This document shows positions 1 through 6,991 of a DNA stretch of 18,906 nt, piece after piece. Position numbers and translations under genes: made by a program. How positions within the stretch are numbered: the first letter of the stretch is position 1; each line of letters begins with the position of its first letter. The notes below the pieces were generated by a model, which was given only the letters and a program-made list of their open reading frames with translations, was not told where the DNA came from and did no database searches. The DNA comes from JBFHNV01 sp965365655 (GTDB taxonomy: Bacteria; Pseudomonadota; Gammaproteobacteria; HK1), in NCBI GenBank assembly GCA_965365655.1, contig CBDUCN010000063.1, positions 1 through 18,906 of the forward strand. Reading direction: 5' to 3'.

Positions 1-97
1 GCTTGAGCACCGCGGCCTCCTCGGGGCTGAAGCGGCCGGGGAAGAACAGGTAGCCTTCCTTCTCGAAGCGGGCCAGCTCGTCTCGGGTGAGTTGCAT
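1..97 (-). CDS. PhyH-family (phytanoyl-CoA dioxygenase-like) protein, N-terminus only
   Basis: Only the first 32 codons are in the window; the gene continues to the left. The visible peptide opens with MQLTRDELARFEKEGY and continues LFFPGRFSPEEAAVL. This is the usual opening of PhyH-type Fe(II)/2-oxoglutarate dioxygenases (a basic/acidic helix, then a G-Y/F-x-x-x-P-G turn and a SPEE segment). The catalytic His-x-Asp...His lies outside, so activity and substrate cannot be judged. The ATG at 95-97 has a good ribosome site (GAGGAGA) a few bases upstream. It begins 13 nt after the GntR regulator stop on the same strand, so the two are probably co-transcribed and the regulator may respond to this enzyme's substrate (inference). 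Ectoine hydroxylase and other PhyH relatives share this N-terminal pattern. Confidence 0.6.
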   Translation of the reverse strand, partial: MQLTRDELARFEKEGYLFFPGRFSPEEAAVLK

Positions 98-110
98 CGG
101 ACTCTCCTCG

Positions 111-797
111 TCAGGTGTTCGTGGGGGTGGCGTCGAGGCGCGCGGCGGTGACCTCGCCGGCGCGGCGCGCATGGTTTTCCGCAAGCTGGCCGGCGCGCTC
201 CGCGTCGCCCGCGAGCACGGCGTCCAGGATCGCCGCGTGCTCGGGCCACACGTCGCCGCGCCGCGCCCGGTCCTCGAGCACCGCGTGCATGCAGCGGCGG
301 AAGTGCACCCACTGCGGCTCGCTGATCTCCTCCAGCGCCGGATTGCCGCTCAGGCGGTAGAGGCACACGTGGAAGCGCACGTCGTCCTCGATCAGGGCCG
401 CGAGCCGGCGCCCGTGCGCCGGCTGCTCGCGCTGGCGCTCGACGAGGCCTTCGAGCTCGGCGACCAGCGCAGGCTCCGCGTCGCCGCGCGCGACGCGGGA
501 CGCGGCCTCGCGGGCGGCGAGGCCGTCCAGCGCGCCGCGAACCGCGTACAGCGCGCGCAGCCGGGCGGCGTCCATCGGCGCCACGGTGAGCCCCTTGCGA
601 CCCAGGTCCACCAGCACCCCCTGCTCGCGCAGCACCCTGAGCGCGTGGCTGACCGGCTGGCGCGAGACCCCGAGGCGCCGCGCGATGTCCTCCTGGGCCA
701 GGCGCTCGCCGGCGCGCAGATCGCCCGCGACGATCGCGTCGACGATGGCGCTGCGCACCTGGTCGGTGAGCACGGGGGTGGAGGCGACCGGCTTCAT
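111..797 (-). CDS. GntR-family transcriptional regulator, FCD (FadR C-terminal) subfamily
   Basis: A 228-residue DNA-binding regulator. Residues 10-75 form the GntR winged helix-turn-helix, with the recognisable segment LAQEDIARRLGVSRQPVSHAL (about 33-53) and a wing ending in GRKGLTV. Residues 80-215 form the all-helical FCD effector domain, and its usual metal/ligand residues are visible: Asp139, His143 (FHVCLYRLSGNP), His187 (PEHAAIL) and His209 (ENHARR). The family binds small organic acids or related metabolites and usually represses its own operon. The ATG at 797 lacks a clear Shine-Dalgarno sequence. A 17-nt perfect palindrome lies 12 nt upstream of it, between promoter-like hexamers, which fits autoregulation. 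The PhyH dioxygenase gene follows after 13 nt, the likely co-regulated target. The effector cannot be told from the sequence. Confidence 0.93.
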   Translation of the reverse strand: MKPVASTPVLTDQVRSAIVDAIVAGDLRAGERLAQEDIARRLGVSRQPVSHALRVLREQGVLVDLGRKGLTVAPMDAARLRALYAVRGALDGLAAREAASRVARGDAEPALVAELEGLVERQREQPAHGRRLAALIEDDVRFHVCLYRLSGNPALEEISEPQWVHFRRCMHAVLEDRARRGDVWPEHAAILDAVLAGDAERAGQLAENHARRAGEVTAARLDATPTNT

Positions 798-806
798 GGG
801 TAGCGC

Positions 807-835
807 ATACTGAATTCGGAATTCAGAAAATGCAA
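807..835 (-). promoter_or_regulatory. Candidate promoter with palindromic operator for the GntR regulator
   Basis: CTGAATTCGGAATTCAG at 810-826 is a perfect palindrome with 8-bp arms and a single central base. On the minus strand it lies within and over the edge of a weak promoter: TTGCAT (835-830), 17-nt spacer, CAGTAT (812-807). The start codon of the GntR gene is at 797. A palindrome across the promoter spacer, just ahead of a GntR gene, is the expected geometry for an autorepressor site. The palindrome is seen directly; its role is inference. It is AT-rich against a very GC-rich background. Confidence 0.55.
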
Positions 836-894
836 GCGGCGCCGTCGCGGCGGGGCGTCCCGGGCGCGCGCCGCGGCCGGCGGCTCGGGGCGCG

Positions 895-2505
895 TCAGTC
901 GGCGCGCTCGTCCAGCATCTCCCCGAGGCGCTGGTTCAGCGTGTGCAGCACGCGCACGCGGGCGTGGCGCTTGTCGTTGCCCTCGACCAGCGTCCACGGC
1001 GCCACCGCGGTGCTGGTGTACTGCACCATGTCGTTCACCGCGCTCTCGTACGCGGGCCAGCGCTCGCGGTTGCGCCAGTCCTCGTCGGTGAGCTTCCAGC
1101 GCTTGTACGGCGTCTGCTCGCGCGCCTTGAAGCGCGCGAGCTGCTCCTCCGGCGTGATGTGCACCCAGAACTTGACGATCGCGATGCCGTGCTCGGCGAG
1201 CTGGGTCTCGAAGTCCACGATCTCGGCGTACGCGCGCCGCCACTCGTCCTCGGCGGCAAAGCCCTCGACGCGCTCCACGAGCACGCGGCCGTACCAGGAG
1301 CGGTCGAAGATGGCGACGCGCCCGGCGCGCGGCAGGCGCCGCCAGAAGCGCCACAGGTAGTGCTGCGCGGCCTCCTCGTCGGTGGGCGCGGCGAAGCCGT
1401 GCACCTCGTAGTTGCGCGCGTCCAGCGCGCTCGCGATGCGCCGGATCGCGCCGCCCTTGCCGGCGGCGTCGGGACCTTCGAACACCAGCAGCGACGAGAT
1501 CCCCCGGCGGCGCGCCTCGAGCTGCTTCACGTACAGCCGCTCCTGCTCGTGGCGCAGCTGCTCGGCGTAGGCCTCCTTGTCGAGGTGCAGGCTCATGTCC
1601 AGCTGTGAGAGCACCGTGGGGATCGTGGCCACCGGCGGCGCGGAGTCCGCGGCGGTGTCACCCTTCTTCGCGGCGGCGTCGCCCTTCTTCGTCGCGCCGT
1701 CGCCCTTCTTCGCGCCCGCCCCTCCCTTGGCCGGCGGCTTCGCGTCGCGGCGCAGCTTCGCCATCTCCTCCTGCATGCGCCGCGCCACCAGCGCCTCGTC
1801 GAGGCGCCGCCGCAGCTCGTCGCGCAGCGTGGTCGCGATGGTCAGGGTGCGGTAGCGCTCGTCGGCGCCCTCGACGATGCACCACGGCGCCTTGCCGGTG
1901 TTGGTGCGGGTGATCACGCGTTCCGCGGCGCCGACGAAGCCGTCGTAGCGCTCCCAGTGCTCCCAGTCCCTCGGCGTGACGCGCCCGCGGGTCACCGGAT
2001 CGGCCTCCAGCGCCTGCAGCCGCTTGCGCTGTCCTTCGCGGCTCAGGTGCATCCAGAACTTGAGGATGGTCGCGCCGTCCTCGGCCAGCGCGTTCTCGAA
2101 CGCGATGATGCGGTCGAGGCGGCGGTCCAGCTCGCCGTCGCCGATGCGTCCGTACGCGTGCTCCAGGAACGGCGGCGAGTACCACGAGCTCAGGAACATC
2201 CCGATGCGTCCGCGCGGCGGCAGCGCGAGCCAGTAGCGCCAGAACTCCGGACGCTCGCGCTCGAGGTCCGCGGGCTCGTCGAACACCCGCGTCTGCAGCC
2301 AGCGCGGGTCCATCCACTCGTTGAGCACGTTGACGGTCTCGCCCTTGCCCGCCCCGTCGACCCCGGCGAACACCAGGATCACGCGCACGTGGTCCAGCTC
2401 GCGCAGCTCGCGCTGCAGCTCGAGCAGCTCCTGGCGCAGCGTCGGGACGTTCTTGCGGTAGACCTTCTTGGGAACGGTGCGGCCGAGCTCGGCCGCCTCG
2501 AACAT
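895..2505 (-). CDS. pap: Polyphosphate:AMP phosphotransferase, two-domain PPK2 (class II)
   Basis: A 536-residue protein with two PPK2 kinase domains in tandem. It transfers phosphate from polyphosphate to AMP (making ADP) in the cytosol. Domain 1 has Walker A GVDGAGKG (about 48-55); domain 2 has GPDAAGKG (344-351). The Walker B-type DRSWY is present in domain 2 (401-405), but domain 1 has SSWY (106-109) with the acidic residue lost. In this family the C-terminal domain carries the catalysis, so this is consistent with a degenerate first domain. A lysine/alanine/glycine-rich linker (about 255-295) holds three KKGD repeats at 266, 273 and 280. I chose the internal ATG at 2505 because relatives start MFE..AELG; an in-frame ATG at 2520 adds five residues. 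Neither start has a strong ribosome site. No ppk1 is nearby. Confidence 0.92.
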   Translation of the reverse strand: MFEAAELGRTVPKKVYRKNVPTLRQELLELQRELRELDHVRVILVFAGVDGAGKGETVNVLNEWMDPRWLQTRVFDEPADLERERPEFWRYWLALPPRGRIGMFLSSWYSPPFLEHAYGRIGDGELDRRLDRIIAFENALAEDGATILKFWMHLSREGQRKRLQALEADPVTRGRVTPRDWEHWERYDGFVGAAERVITRTNTGKAPWCIVEGADERYRTLTIATTLRDELRRRLDEALVARRMQEEMAKLRRDAKPPAKGGAGAKKGDGATKKGDAAAKKGDTAADSAPPVATIPTVLSQLDMSLHLDKEAYAEQLRHEQERLYVKQLEARRRGISSLLVFEGPDAAGKGGAIRRIASALDARNYEVHGFAAPTDEEAAQHYLWRFWRRLPRAGRVAIFDRSWYGRVLVERVEGFAAEDEWRRAYAEIVDFETQLAEHGIAIVKFWVHITPEEQLARFKAREQTPYKRWKLTDEDWRNRERWPAYESAVNDMVQYTSTAVAPWTLVEGNDKRHARVRVLHTLNQRLGEMLDERAD

Positions 2506-2599
2506 CGCGATGCCGGTCATGGGTTCGTGCGCCGGGGGGACTGACGGGCAGTCTACTGTGCGGGCCGCGCCGGGCCGAACGCGGGTGTCGTGCGCGGGT

Positions 2600-2623
2600 G
2601 CCCGGCCGCCGCGGCGGCCGGGC
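2600..2623 (-). terminator. GC-rich perfect palindrome after the NIPSNAP gene, possible terminator hairpin
   Basis: A 24-nt perfect palindrome (half-site GCCCGGCCGCCG) begins 10 nt beyond the NIPSNAP stop codon. It can form a very stable hairpin in the minus-strand transcript. No T-run follows, so it is not a classic intrinsic terminator; it may protect the 3' end or pause RNA polymerase. The structure is seen; the function is inferred. Confidence 0.4.
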
Positions 2624-2632
2624 CCGCCGGCG

Positions 2633-2959
2633 TCACTTCACCGCCGAGTACGCGGTGGGGACGAGGATGTGGTTCTCCACCCGCGCGACGATGGGGCCGT
2701 CCTTCTCGGTCTCGGCGCGCGCCTTGATCCACTCCGGGTCGGCCTGGAACGCGTTCCACTTCTGCTCGCGCTCGGCGAGGCTCTGCCACTCCAGCAGGTA
2801 GTGCAGGGACTGGTTGCTGTGGCCGATCAGGGTGGTCCAGAACCCGGCCTGCCGGATCCCGTGCTTGTCCCAGATGCCGAGCGTGATGGTCTCGAAGCGC
2901 TTGTTGAGGTCCGGCAGGCGGCCCGGCACGCAGTGGTAGATGCGAAGCTCGTGGATCAT
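2633..2959 (-). CDS. NIPSNAP family protein
   Basis: A 108-residue protein of the NIPSNAP family, which has a small ferredoxin-like alpha/beta fold with dimeric barrel relatives. The opening MIHELRIYHCVPGRL, the segment FWTTLIGHSNQSLHYLLEW in the middle and the late W-x-x-F-x-x-D-P-E-W pattern are typical of bacterial members. Length matches single-domain relatives (about 100-110). The ATG at 2959 has a strong ribosome site (AAGGAGA, spacing about 6). The biochemical role of bacterial NIPSNAP proteins is poorly defined. They often sit beside small-molecule catabolic genes, which fits the SnoaL-like gene 157 nt upstream on the same strand. No signal peptide or membrane segment is visible. Confidence 0.85.
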   Translation of the reverse strand: MIHELRIYHCVPGRLPDLNKRFETITLGIWDKHGIRQAGFWTTLIGHSNQSLHYLLEWQSLAEREQKWNAFQADPEWIKARAETEKDGPIVARVENHILVPTAYSAVK

Positions 2960-3115
2960 CGTGTTCTCCTTCGTGGGGTCGTCGCGGGCCGCGCCGTGCG
3001 TCGAGCGGCCGCGCGGGTACTTCCTGCCGGGCGCTCCCGCAGGGCCTCCCGCCCGTCACGACGGGGAGCGCGCGAGGCCGCACGGCGTGTCGCTCGCCGT
3101 CGTCCGGCGTCGGGT

Positions 3116-3508
3116 TCAGCGGTCGATGTACTTCCAGTACGTGTCCTTCTTCGTGACCAGGCCGTCGCGGAAGGTCCACACGTCGCAGCCCAGCCAGTCG
3201 ATGGCCGGCGAGCCGTCGGTCGGCGTGCCGCGCACGGTCCACTCCGAGCAGGCCTTGGTGCCGTCGGCGGCGATGAAGTGCGACATGTCCTCCCAGCGCA
3301 TGTCGGGGACCACCGCGTAGCGCGCCGCGAGCACGTCCGCGATGGCCTGCTTGCCGCGCAGTCGGCGCGCTTCCCACGGATCCGGCCCGCGCGCCATCAG
3401 CCATTCGCAGTCGTCGGCGAAGTGGGACAGGATGCCGGCGACGTCATGGCGGTTGAAGCCGTCCTGGATCTCGTCGAGCAGTGCGATCGTGACCGTTCGG
3501 TTTTGCAT
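3116..3508 (-). CDS. SnoaL-like / NTF2-fold polyketide cyclase-type protein
   Basis: A 130-residue protein of the NTF2-like superfamily (SnoaL-like domain). Visible hallmarks are an N-terminal helix with GFNRHDVAGILSHFADDCEW, then RGKQAIADVL, and strands ending in DVWTFRDGLVTKKDTYWKY. Family members are small cone-shaped isomerases, cyclases or hydrolases, or ligand-binding proteins; the substrate here is unknown. The reading frame stays open far upstream into ruvX, but the ATG at 3508 is preferred: it has GGAG about 10 nt upstream, and this is where homology to the fold begins. It lies 53 nt downstream of the ruvX stop and may be read through from that operon. It takes the place where pyrR and pyrB follow ruvX in Pseudomonas. 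Confidence 0.82.
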   Translation of the reverse strand: MQNRTVTIALLDEIQDGFNRHDVAGILSHFADDCEWLMARGPDPWEARRLRGKQAIADVLAARYAVVPDMRWEDMSHFIAADGTKACSEWTVRGTPTDGSPAIDWLGCDVWTFRDGLVTKKDTYWKYIDR

Positions 3509-3543
3509 CGTCGTGGTGCTCCGGGGCAGTCGGGAAACGTCGG

Positions 3544-3563
3544 GACCGGCGCGGGCGCCGGTC
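3544..3563 (-). terminator. Perfect GC hairpin overlapping the ruvX stop codon
   Basis: GACCGGCGC (3544-3552) and its exact complement GCGCCGGTC (3555-3563) are separated by two bases. The hairpin includes part of the ruvX stop codon (3562-3564). No T-tract follows in the minus-strand direction, so termination would be factor-dependent or only partial. It could separate the tonB-yqgE-ruvX operon from the SnoaL-like gene. Confidence 0.35.
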
Positions 3564-3978
3564 AGCCTTCCAGGCGCGCGCCGGCCATCCAGCCTTCGAG
3601 GATGACCTGCGCGGCCAGCGCGTCGCGGCCTTCCCTGGGCGCGCCGTCCTCGCGGTCGCGCGCCTCGCGGGTGCTCAGGCGCTCGTCGGCGAAGTGCAGC
3701 GGCAGCGGGTGCCGGCCGCGCAGCCGGTTCGCGAAGCGCCGCGCGCGCGCGGTGAGCGCCTGCTCGGTGCCGTCCATGTTCAGCGGCAGCCCGACCACCA
3801 GCGCGTCGGGCGACCACTCGGCGACCAGCGCCGCGACGCGGGACCAGTCCGGCGTGCCGTCGCGGGCCGCCAGGGTGGTCAGCGGCGTCGCGGTGCCGGT
3901 GACGGTCTGGCCGACCGCGACGCCGATGCGCTTCTCCCCGTAGTCGAAGCACAGCGCGGTCGCCGCGCCGCCGCTCAC
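3562..3978 (-). CDS. ruvX: RuvX/YqgF, Holliday junction resolvase-like / 16S rRNA processing nuclease
   Basis: A 138-residue YqgF-family protein with an RNase H-like fold. The family motifs are all present: FDYGEKRIGVA (11-21, catalytic-type Asp12), VVGLPLNMDG (61-70), FADERLST (96-103, acidic pair) and a C-terminal Asp in RDALAAQVIL (Asp119). In E. coli YqgF is tied to 16S rRNA 5'-end maturation and to anti-termination; the Holliday-resolvase name comes from fold similarity. I chose the GTG start at 3978 because it overlaps the yqgE stop (GTGA, 4 nt), the coupled arrangement seen in many gammaproteobacteria, and because the protein then matches the family length of about 140. Longer upstream frames are only readthrough of the other frame of yqgE. 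Confidence 0.92.
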   Translation of the reverse strand: MSGGAATALCFDYGEKRIGVAVGQTVTGTATPLTTLAARDGTPDWSRVAALVAEWSPDALVVGLPLNMDGTEQALTARARRFANRLRGRHPLPLHFADERLSTREARDREDGAPREGRDALAAQVILEGWMAGARLEG

Positions 3979-4526
3979 CCGTGCCCGGCCTGGCCCATCA
4001 GCCGCTCCGGGTCCACGCCCAGCTTGCGGGTGGCGCGCTCCCAGCGCTGCTCGTACGGCACGTCGAAGATGATCTCGCTGTCCGCGGGCCCGGACAGCCA
4101 CGCGTTGTCCAGCACCTCGCGCTCGAGCTGGCCGGCGCCCCAGCCCGCGTAGCCGAGCGCCACCAGTGCGCGCTGCGGCCCCTCGCCGCGAGCCATCGCG
4201 GCCAGGATGTCGCGCGAGGTGGCCACGCCGATGCGCTCGCCGACCTTGAGCACCGCGTCCCACTCCCCGGCCGGCTCGTGGATCACGAAGCCGCGGTCGC
4301 GCTGCACCGGCCCGCCCTGCAGCACCGGCGTGCCCTCCAGCGTCGAGTCGTCCACCGCGATGTCGAGGTGACCCAGCACCTCCGGGAGCGTCAGGTCCAG
4401 CGGGCGGTTGATCACGATGCCCATCGCGCCCTCGTCGTTGTGGGCGCACAGGTAGGTGACGGTGCCGTGGAAGTTCGGATCGCTGAGCGACGGCATCGCG
4501 ATCAGGAACTGGTCGGTGAGGTCCAT
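3975..4526 (-). CDS. yqgE: YqgE/AlgH family protein (UPF0301)
   Basis: A 183-residue UPF0301 (YqgE/AlgH) protein. Family features are the start DLTDQFLIAMPSLSDPNFHGTVTYLCAHNDEGAMG, then VINRPLDLTLPEVL, PVLQGGPVQRDRGFVIH, and GYAGWGAGQLEREVLDNAWL near residues 125-150. The length matches relatives (about 185-190). The biochemical role is unknown; the Pseudomonas homologue AlgH has been linked to alginate regulation. It lies between tonB and ruvX, 79 nt after the tonB stop, and its TGA overlaps the ruvX GTG, so both are surely one transcript. The ATG at 4526 has only a weak GC-rich ribosome site. Confidence 0.93.
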   Translation of the reverse strand: MDLTDQFLIAMPSLSDPNFHGTVTYLCAHNDEGAMGIVINRPLDLTLPEVLGHLDIAVDDSTLEGTPVLQGGPVQRDRGFVIHEPAGEWDAVLKVGERIGVATSRDILAAMARGEGPQRALVALGYAGWGAGQLEREVLDNAWLSGPADSEIIFDVPYEQRWERATRKLGVDPERLMGQAGHG

Positions 4527-4605
4527 GCCGCCGGATTATCCGCACCGCGGCCGGGTTTGGGAATGCGTGGTCATGCGCGTGCGGCGCCCCGCGGCGCACG
4601 CGCGC

Positions 4606-5688
4606 TCAGCGGCTCGCGAAGCGGTTGCTGGACAGGAAGCGCCAGGTGCGCTGGATGTGGAGGATGTCGGTCTCCTTGCGGATCTGGTCCGGGAAGCGCG
4701 CGAACGGCGCCGCGAGGCGCACGATGCGCACCGCCGCGTCGTCGAGCACGGTGTGCCCCGAGGAGCGGCGCACGGTGATCTCGTTGACGCTGCCGTCGGC
4801 GTTCAGCGCGACGTCCAGCAGCAGGTTGCCGGACAGGCGCCGCCGCCGCGCCTCGTCCGGGTAGTTCAGGTTGCCCACCCGTTCCACCTTGGAGCGCCAC
4901 GCCTCCATGTACGCGGCGTACTTGTGCTCGCGGGTGCGCGCCGAGATCCACTTGCGGCGCGGGCGCTTCGCGTACGCGTCGAGGCGCTGGTCCACCTCGG
5001 CGCTGAGGCTGGCCATCGCGAGGCTGCGCCGCACCAGGGTCGCAGCGTCCAGGGTCTGCACCGGCGCGCTCTCGGCCGACGGCGCGGGCTCCGGCTCCGG
5101 GCGCTCGGCGGGCACGGTGTCCTCGACCGGCGCCGCCCGGGCCTGCTGCGGCTCGCGGCGGGGCTGGGCCTGCGGCGTCGGCTTCACGGGCGCACGCTCG
5201 GCGCGGGGCTCCGCGGCCGGCACCTCGTCGGGCAGGTCCCGACGCTGCACCGCGACCACGGATTGCGGCGCCGCCGGCCTTGCCGGCTCCGCGACGTCCG
5301 GGCGCGGCGCGATGGGCGGCGGGGCGTCCACGGGCGTGGACGGGGCCGACGGCGGCGAGGCCGCGGCGACGTCGGGCTCGTTCGCGAGCAGCGGGCTCGG
5401 GAGCGGGGTCGCGGGGCGCACCGCCTCCTCACTCTGGCCGCCGCCTTCCTGGTTGGCCTGGCCGATGAACTCCGCGTCCTCCGGCGCCTGCTCGGAGCGG
5501 CGCTGCACGAGCACGACGTCGAGGCTGTTGGCGGCCTGCGGCCGGCGCTCCTCGTGCACGAAGGTGACGCCGAGCACGACGATCAGGTGAGCGCACACCG
5601 CGAAGAACAGGGTCACGCTCAGCCGGTCGGTGGGCGTGACACCGGGCCCGGCGAGGTTCAGGTCGGACGCTGTGGCGATGGCCGACAT
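4606..5688 (-). CDS. TonB-like energy transducer protein
   Basis: A 360-residue TonB-family protein. Residues 22-44 form the N-terminal membrane anchor (SVTLFFAVCAHLIVVLGVTF). Residues 90-210 are a Pro/Ala/Glu-rich periplasmic spacer. A basic helix-rich region (about 215-265) precedes the C-terminal TonB domain (about 268-352), with NLNYPDEARRRRLSGNLLLDV, the DGSVNEITVRRSSGH strand pair and a final aromatic strand near RTWRF. TonB passes proton-motive energy from ExbB/ExbD to outer-membrane receptors. No exbB/exbD or receptor is in the window. The position between gshB and yqgE matches Pseudomonas tonB3, which affects twitching motility, so iron uptake should not be assumed. It has no obvious ribosome site; an AT-rich probable promoter lies about 80-150 nt upstream. 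Confidence 0.88.
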   Translation of the reverse strand: MSAIATASDLNLAGPGVTPTDRLSVTLFFAVCAHLIVVLGVTFVHEERRPQAANSLDVVLVQRRSEQAPEDAEFIGQANQEGGGQSEEAVRPATPLPSPLLANEPDVAAASPPSAPSTPVDAPPPIAPRPDVAEPARPAAPQSVVAVQRRDLPDEVPAAEPRAERAPVKPTPQAQPRREPQQARAAPVEDTVPAERPEPEPAPSAESAPVQTLDAATLVRRSLAMASLSAEVDQRLDAYAKRPRRKWISARTREHKYAAYMEAWRSKVERVGNLNYPDEARRRRLSGNLLLDVALNADGSVNEITVRRSSGHTVLDDAAVRIVRLAAPFARFPDQIRKETDILHIQRTWRFLSSNRFASR

Positions 5689-5764
5689 TCAGTGGCGCGG
5701 TCCGCAGCCGGGGGCGCGCGCGCGGGACGTTCCCGGCGTCGCGGCCCGCGGCGCTGTGCTGTTG

Positions 5765-5835
5765 GTGGTAAACGACACGAGAAGTCTACCGTAAAATACT
5801 GTCTTGAATGACAATTCCTTTATTTTCTCCGCGCG
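5765..5835 (-). promoter_or_regulatory. AT-rich probable promoter region of the tonB-yqgE-ruvX operon
   Basis: A sharply AT-rich patch lies between gshB and tonB. On the minus strand it holds TTGTCA (5814-5809), TATTTT (5798-5793) and TAGACT (5788-5783). No pair has the ideal 17-nt spacing (TTGTCA to TAGACT is 20), so the exact promoter is uncertain. The imperfect inverted repeat TGTC-N6-GACA overlaps it and could be a regulator site. The base composition contrast is the main evidence. Confidence 0.4.
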
Positions 5836-5844
5836 CCGTCTCGG

Positions 5845-6810
5845 CTATCGGGCGGCCGGACGCGCGGCCAGCCGGCTCGCGATCAGGTCCATGAGCTGGC
5901 CACCGATGTCCAGTCCGTACTGCTCGTCCAGCTCGCGGATGCAGGTCGGGCTGGTCACGTTGATCTCGGTGAGGTAGCTCCCGATCAGGTCCAGGCCCAC
6001 GAACAGCAGCCCGCGCTCGCGCAGGCCCGGCCCGACCTCGGCGGCGATCCAGCGGTCGCGCTCGGTGAGCTCGCGCCCACGCGGCGTGGCGCCCGCGGCG
6101 AGGTTGCCGCGCAGATCGTCCGGCGCCGGCACCCGCGCGAGGCCGACGTCCAGCGGCCGGCCGTCCAGCATCAGCACCCGCGTGTCGCCGTCCACGATCT
6201 CCGGGATGTAGCGCTGCGCCATCGCGAAGCGGGTCTCGCGCTCGGTGAGCGTCTCCAGGATCACGTTGACGTTGGTGTCACCGCGGCGCACCCGGAAGAT
6301 GGAGGCTCCGCCCATGCCCTCCAGCGGCTTCACGACCACGTCGCCGTGCTCCTCGAGGAAGGCCTTGATCTGGGCGTGGCGGCGCGACACCAGGGTGGGC
6401 GGGCAGCACTGCGGGAACCACGCGGTGAACATCTTCTCGTTGCAGTCGCGCAGGCTGCGCGGCCTGTTGACGACGAGCACTCCGTCCTCCTCGGCGCGTT
6501 CCAGGATGTACGTGGCGTGCACGTACTCCATGTCGAAGGGCGGGTCCTTGCGCATCAGCACCACGTCCAGCTCCGCGAGCGGCGCGGTGCGCTCGGCGCC
6601 GAGGTCGAACCAGTGCTCCGGGTCCGCGTGCACGTCGAGGTCGCGCATGCGCGCGGCGGCGCGCCCGTCGCGCAGGAACAGGTCGTTCATCTCCATGTAG
6701 GCCAGCCGCCAGCCGCGCCGGCGCGCGGCGAGCAGCATCGCCAGCGTGCTGTCCTTCTTGAAGCTGATGGACCGGATCGGGTCCATGATCACGCCGAGGG
6801 TGATGCTCAT
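5845..6810 (-). CDS. gshB: Glutathione synthetase (ATP-grasp)
   Basis: A 321-residue glutathione synthetase, which joins gamma-glutamylcysteine and glycine using ATP in the cytosol. The N-terminal domain starts SITLGVIMDPIRSISFKKDST and holds LRKDPPFDMEYVHATYILE-like text (86-104). The ATP-grasp domain shows VVVKPLEGMGGASIFRV (158-174), the lid segment ARVPAPDDLRGNLAAGA (225-241) and the Mg-binding FVGLDLIGSYLTEINVTSPT (270-289, Glu282 and Asn284). Length is close to the E. coli enzyme (316). The frame is open further upstream, but the ATG at 6810 has GGGAG seven bases before it and fits the family start. It is divergent from hemC (181 nt between) and lies upstream of tonB, as in pseudomonads. 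gshA is not in the window. Confidence 0.96.
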   Translation of the reverse strand: MSITLGVIMDPIRSISFKKDSTLAMLLAARRRGWRLAYMEMNDLFLRDGRAAARMRDLDVHADPEHWFDLGAERTAPLAELDVVLMRKDPPFDMEYVHATYILERAEEDGVLVVNRPRSLRDCNEKMFTAWFPQCCPPTLVSRRHAQIKAFLEEHGDVVVKPLEGMGGASIFRVRRGDTNVNVILETLTERETRFAMAQRYIPEIVDGDTRVLMLDGRPLDVGLARVPAPDDLRGNLAAGATPRGRELTERDRWIAAEVGPGLRERGLLFVGLDLIGSYLTEINVTSPTCIRELDEQYGLDIGGQLMDLIASRLAARPAAR

Positions 6811-6991
6811 CGGTGCTCCCGGGTCAGGGGAAGGGGCCGTCGGGCCTGCAGGGGACCGCTTGCCGGACCGGCCGGCCCGCCGTCGGACGTGCGATCGTAG
6901 CAGGGCGCGGCCCCGGGTCGGGCGGCGGCTTCTACTCCCCGCGCGCCGCAACCGTTAGCATGAACGGCTGTTCCGGTCAGTGCGCGCCGCC

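Noticed and set aside
4456..5811. Plus-strand open frame of about 450 codons antisense to tonB and yqgE
   Set aside because: Repetitive Arg/Gly/His text arising from the Pro/Ala-rich tonB spacer; no ribosome site or domain.
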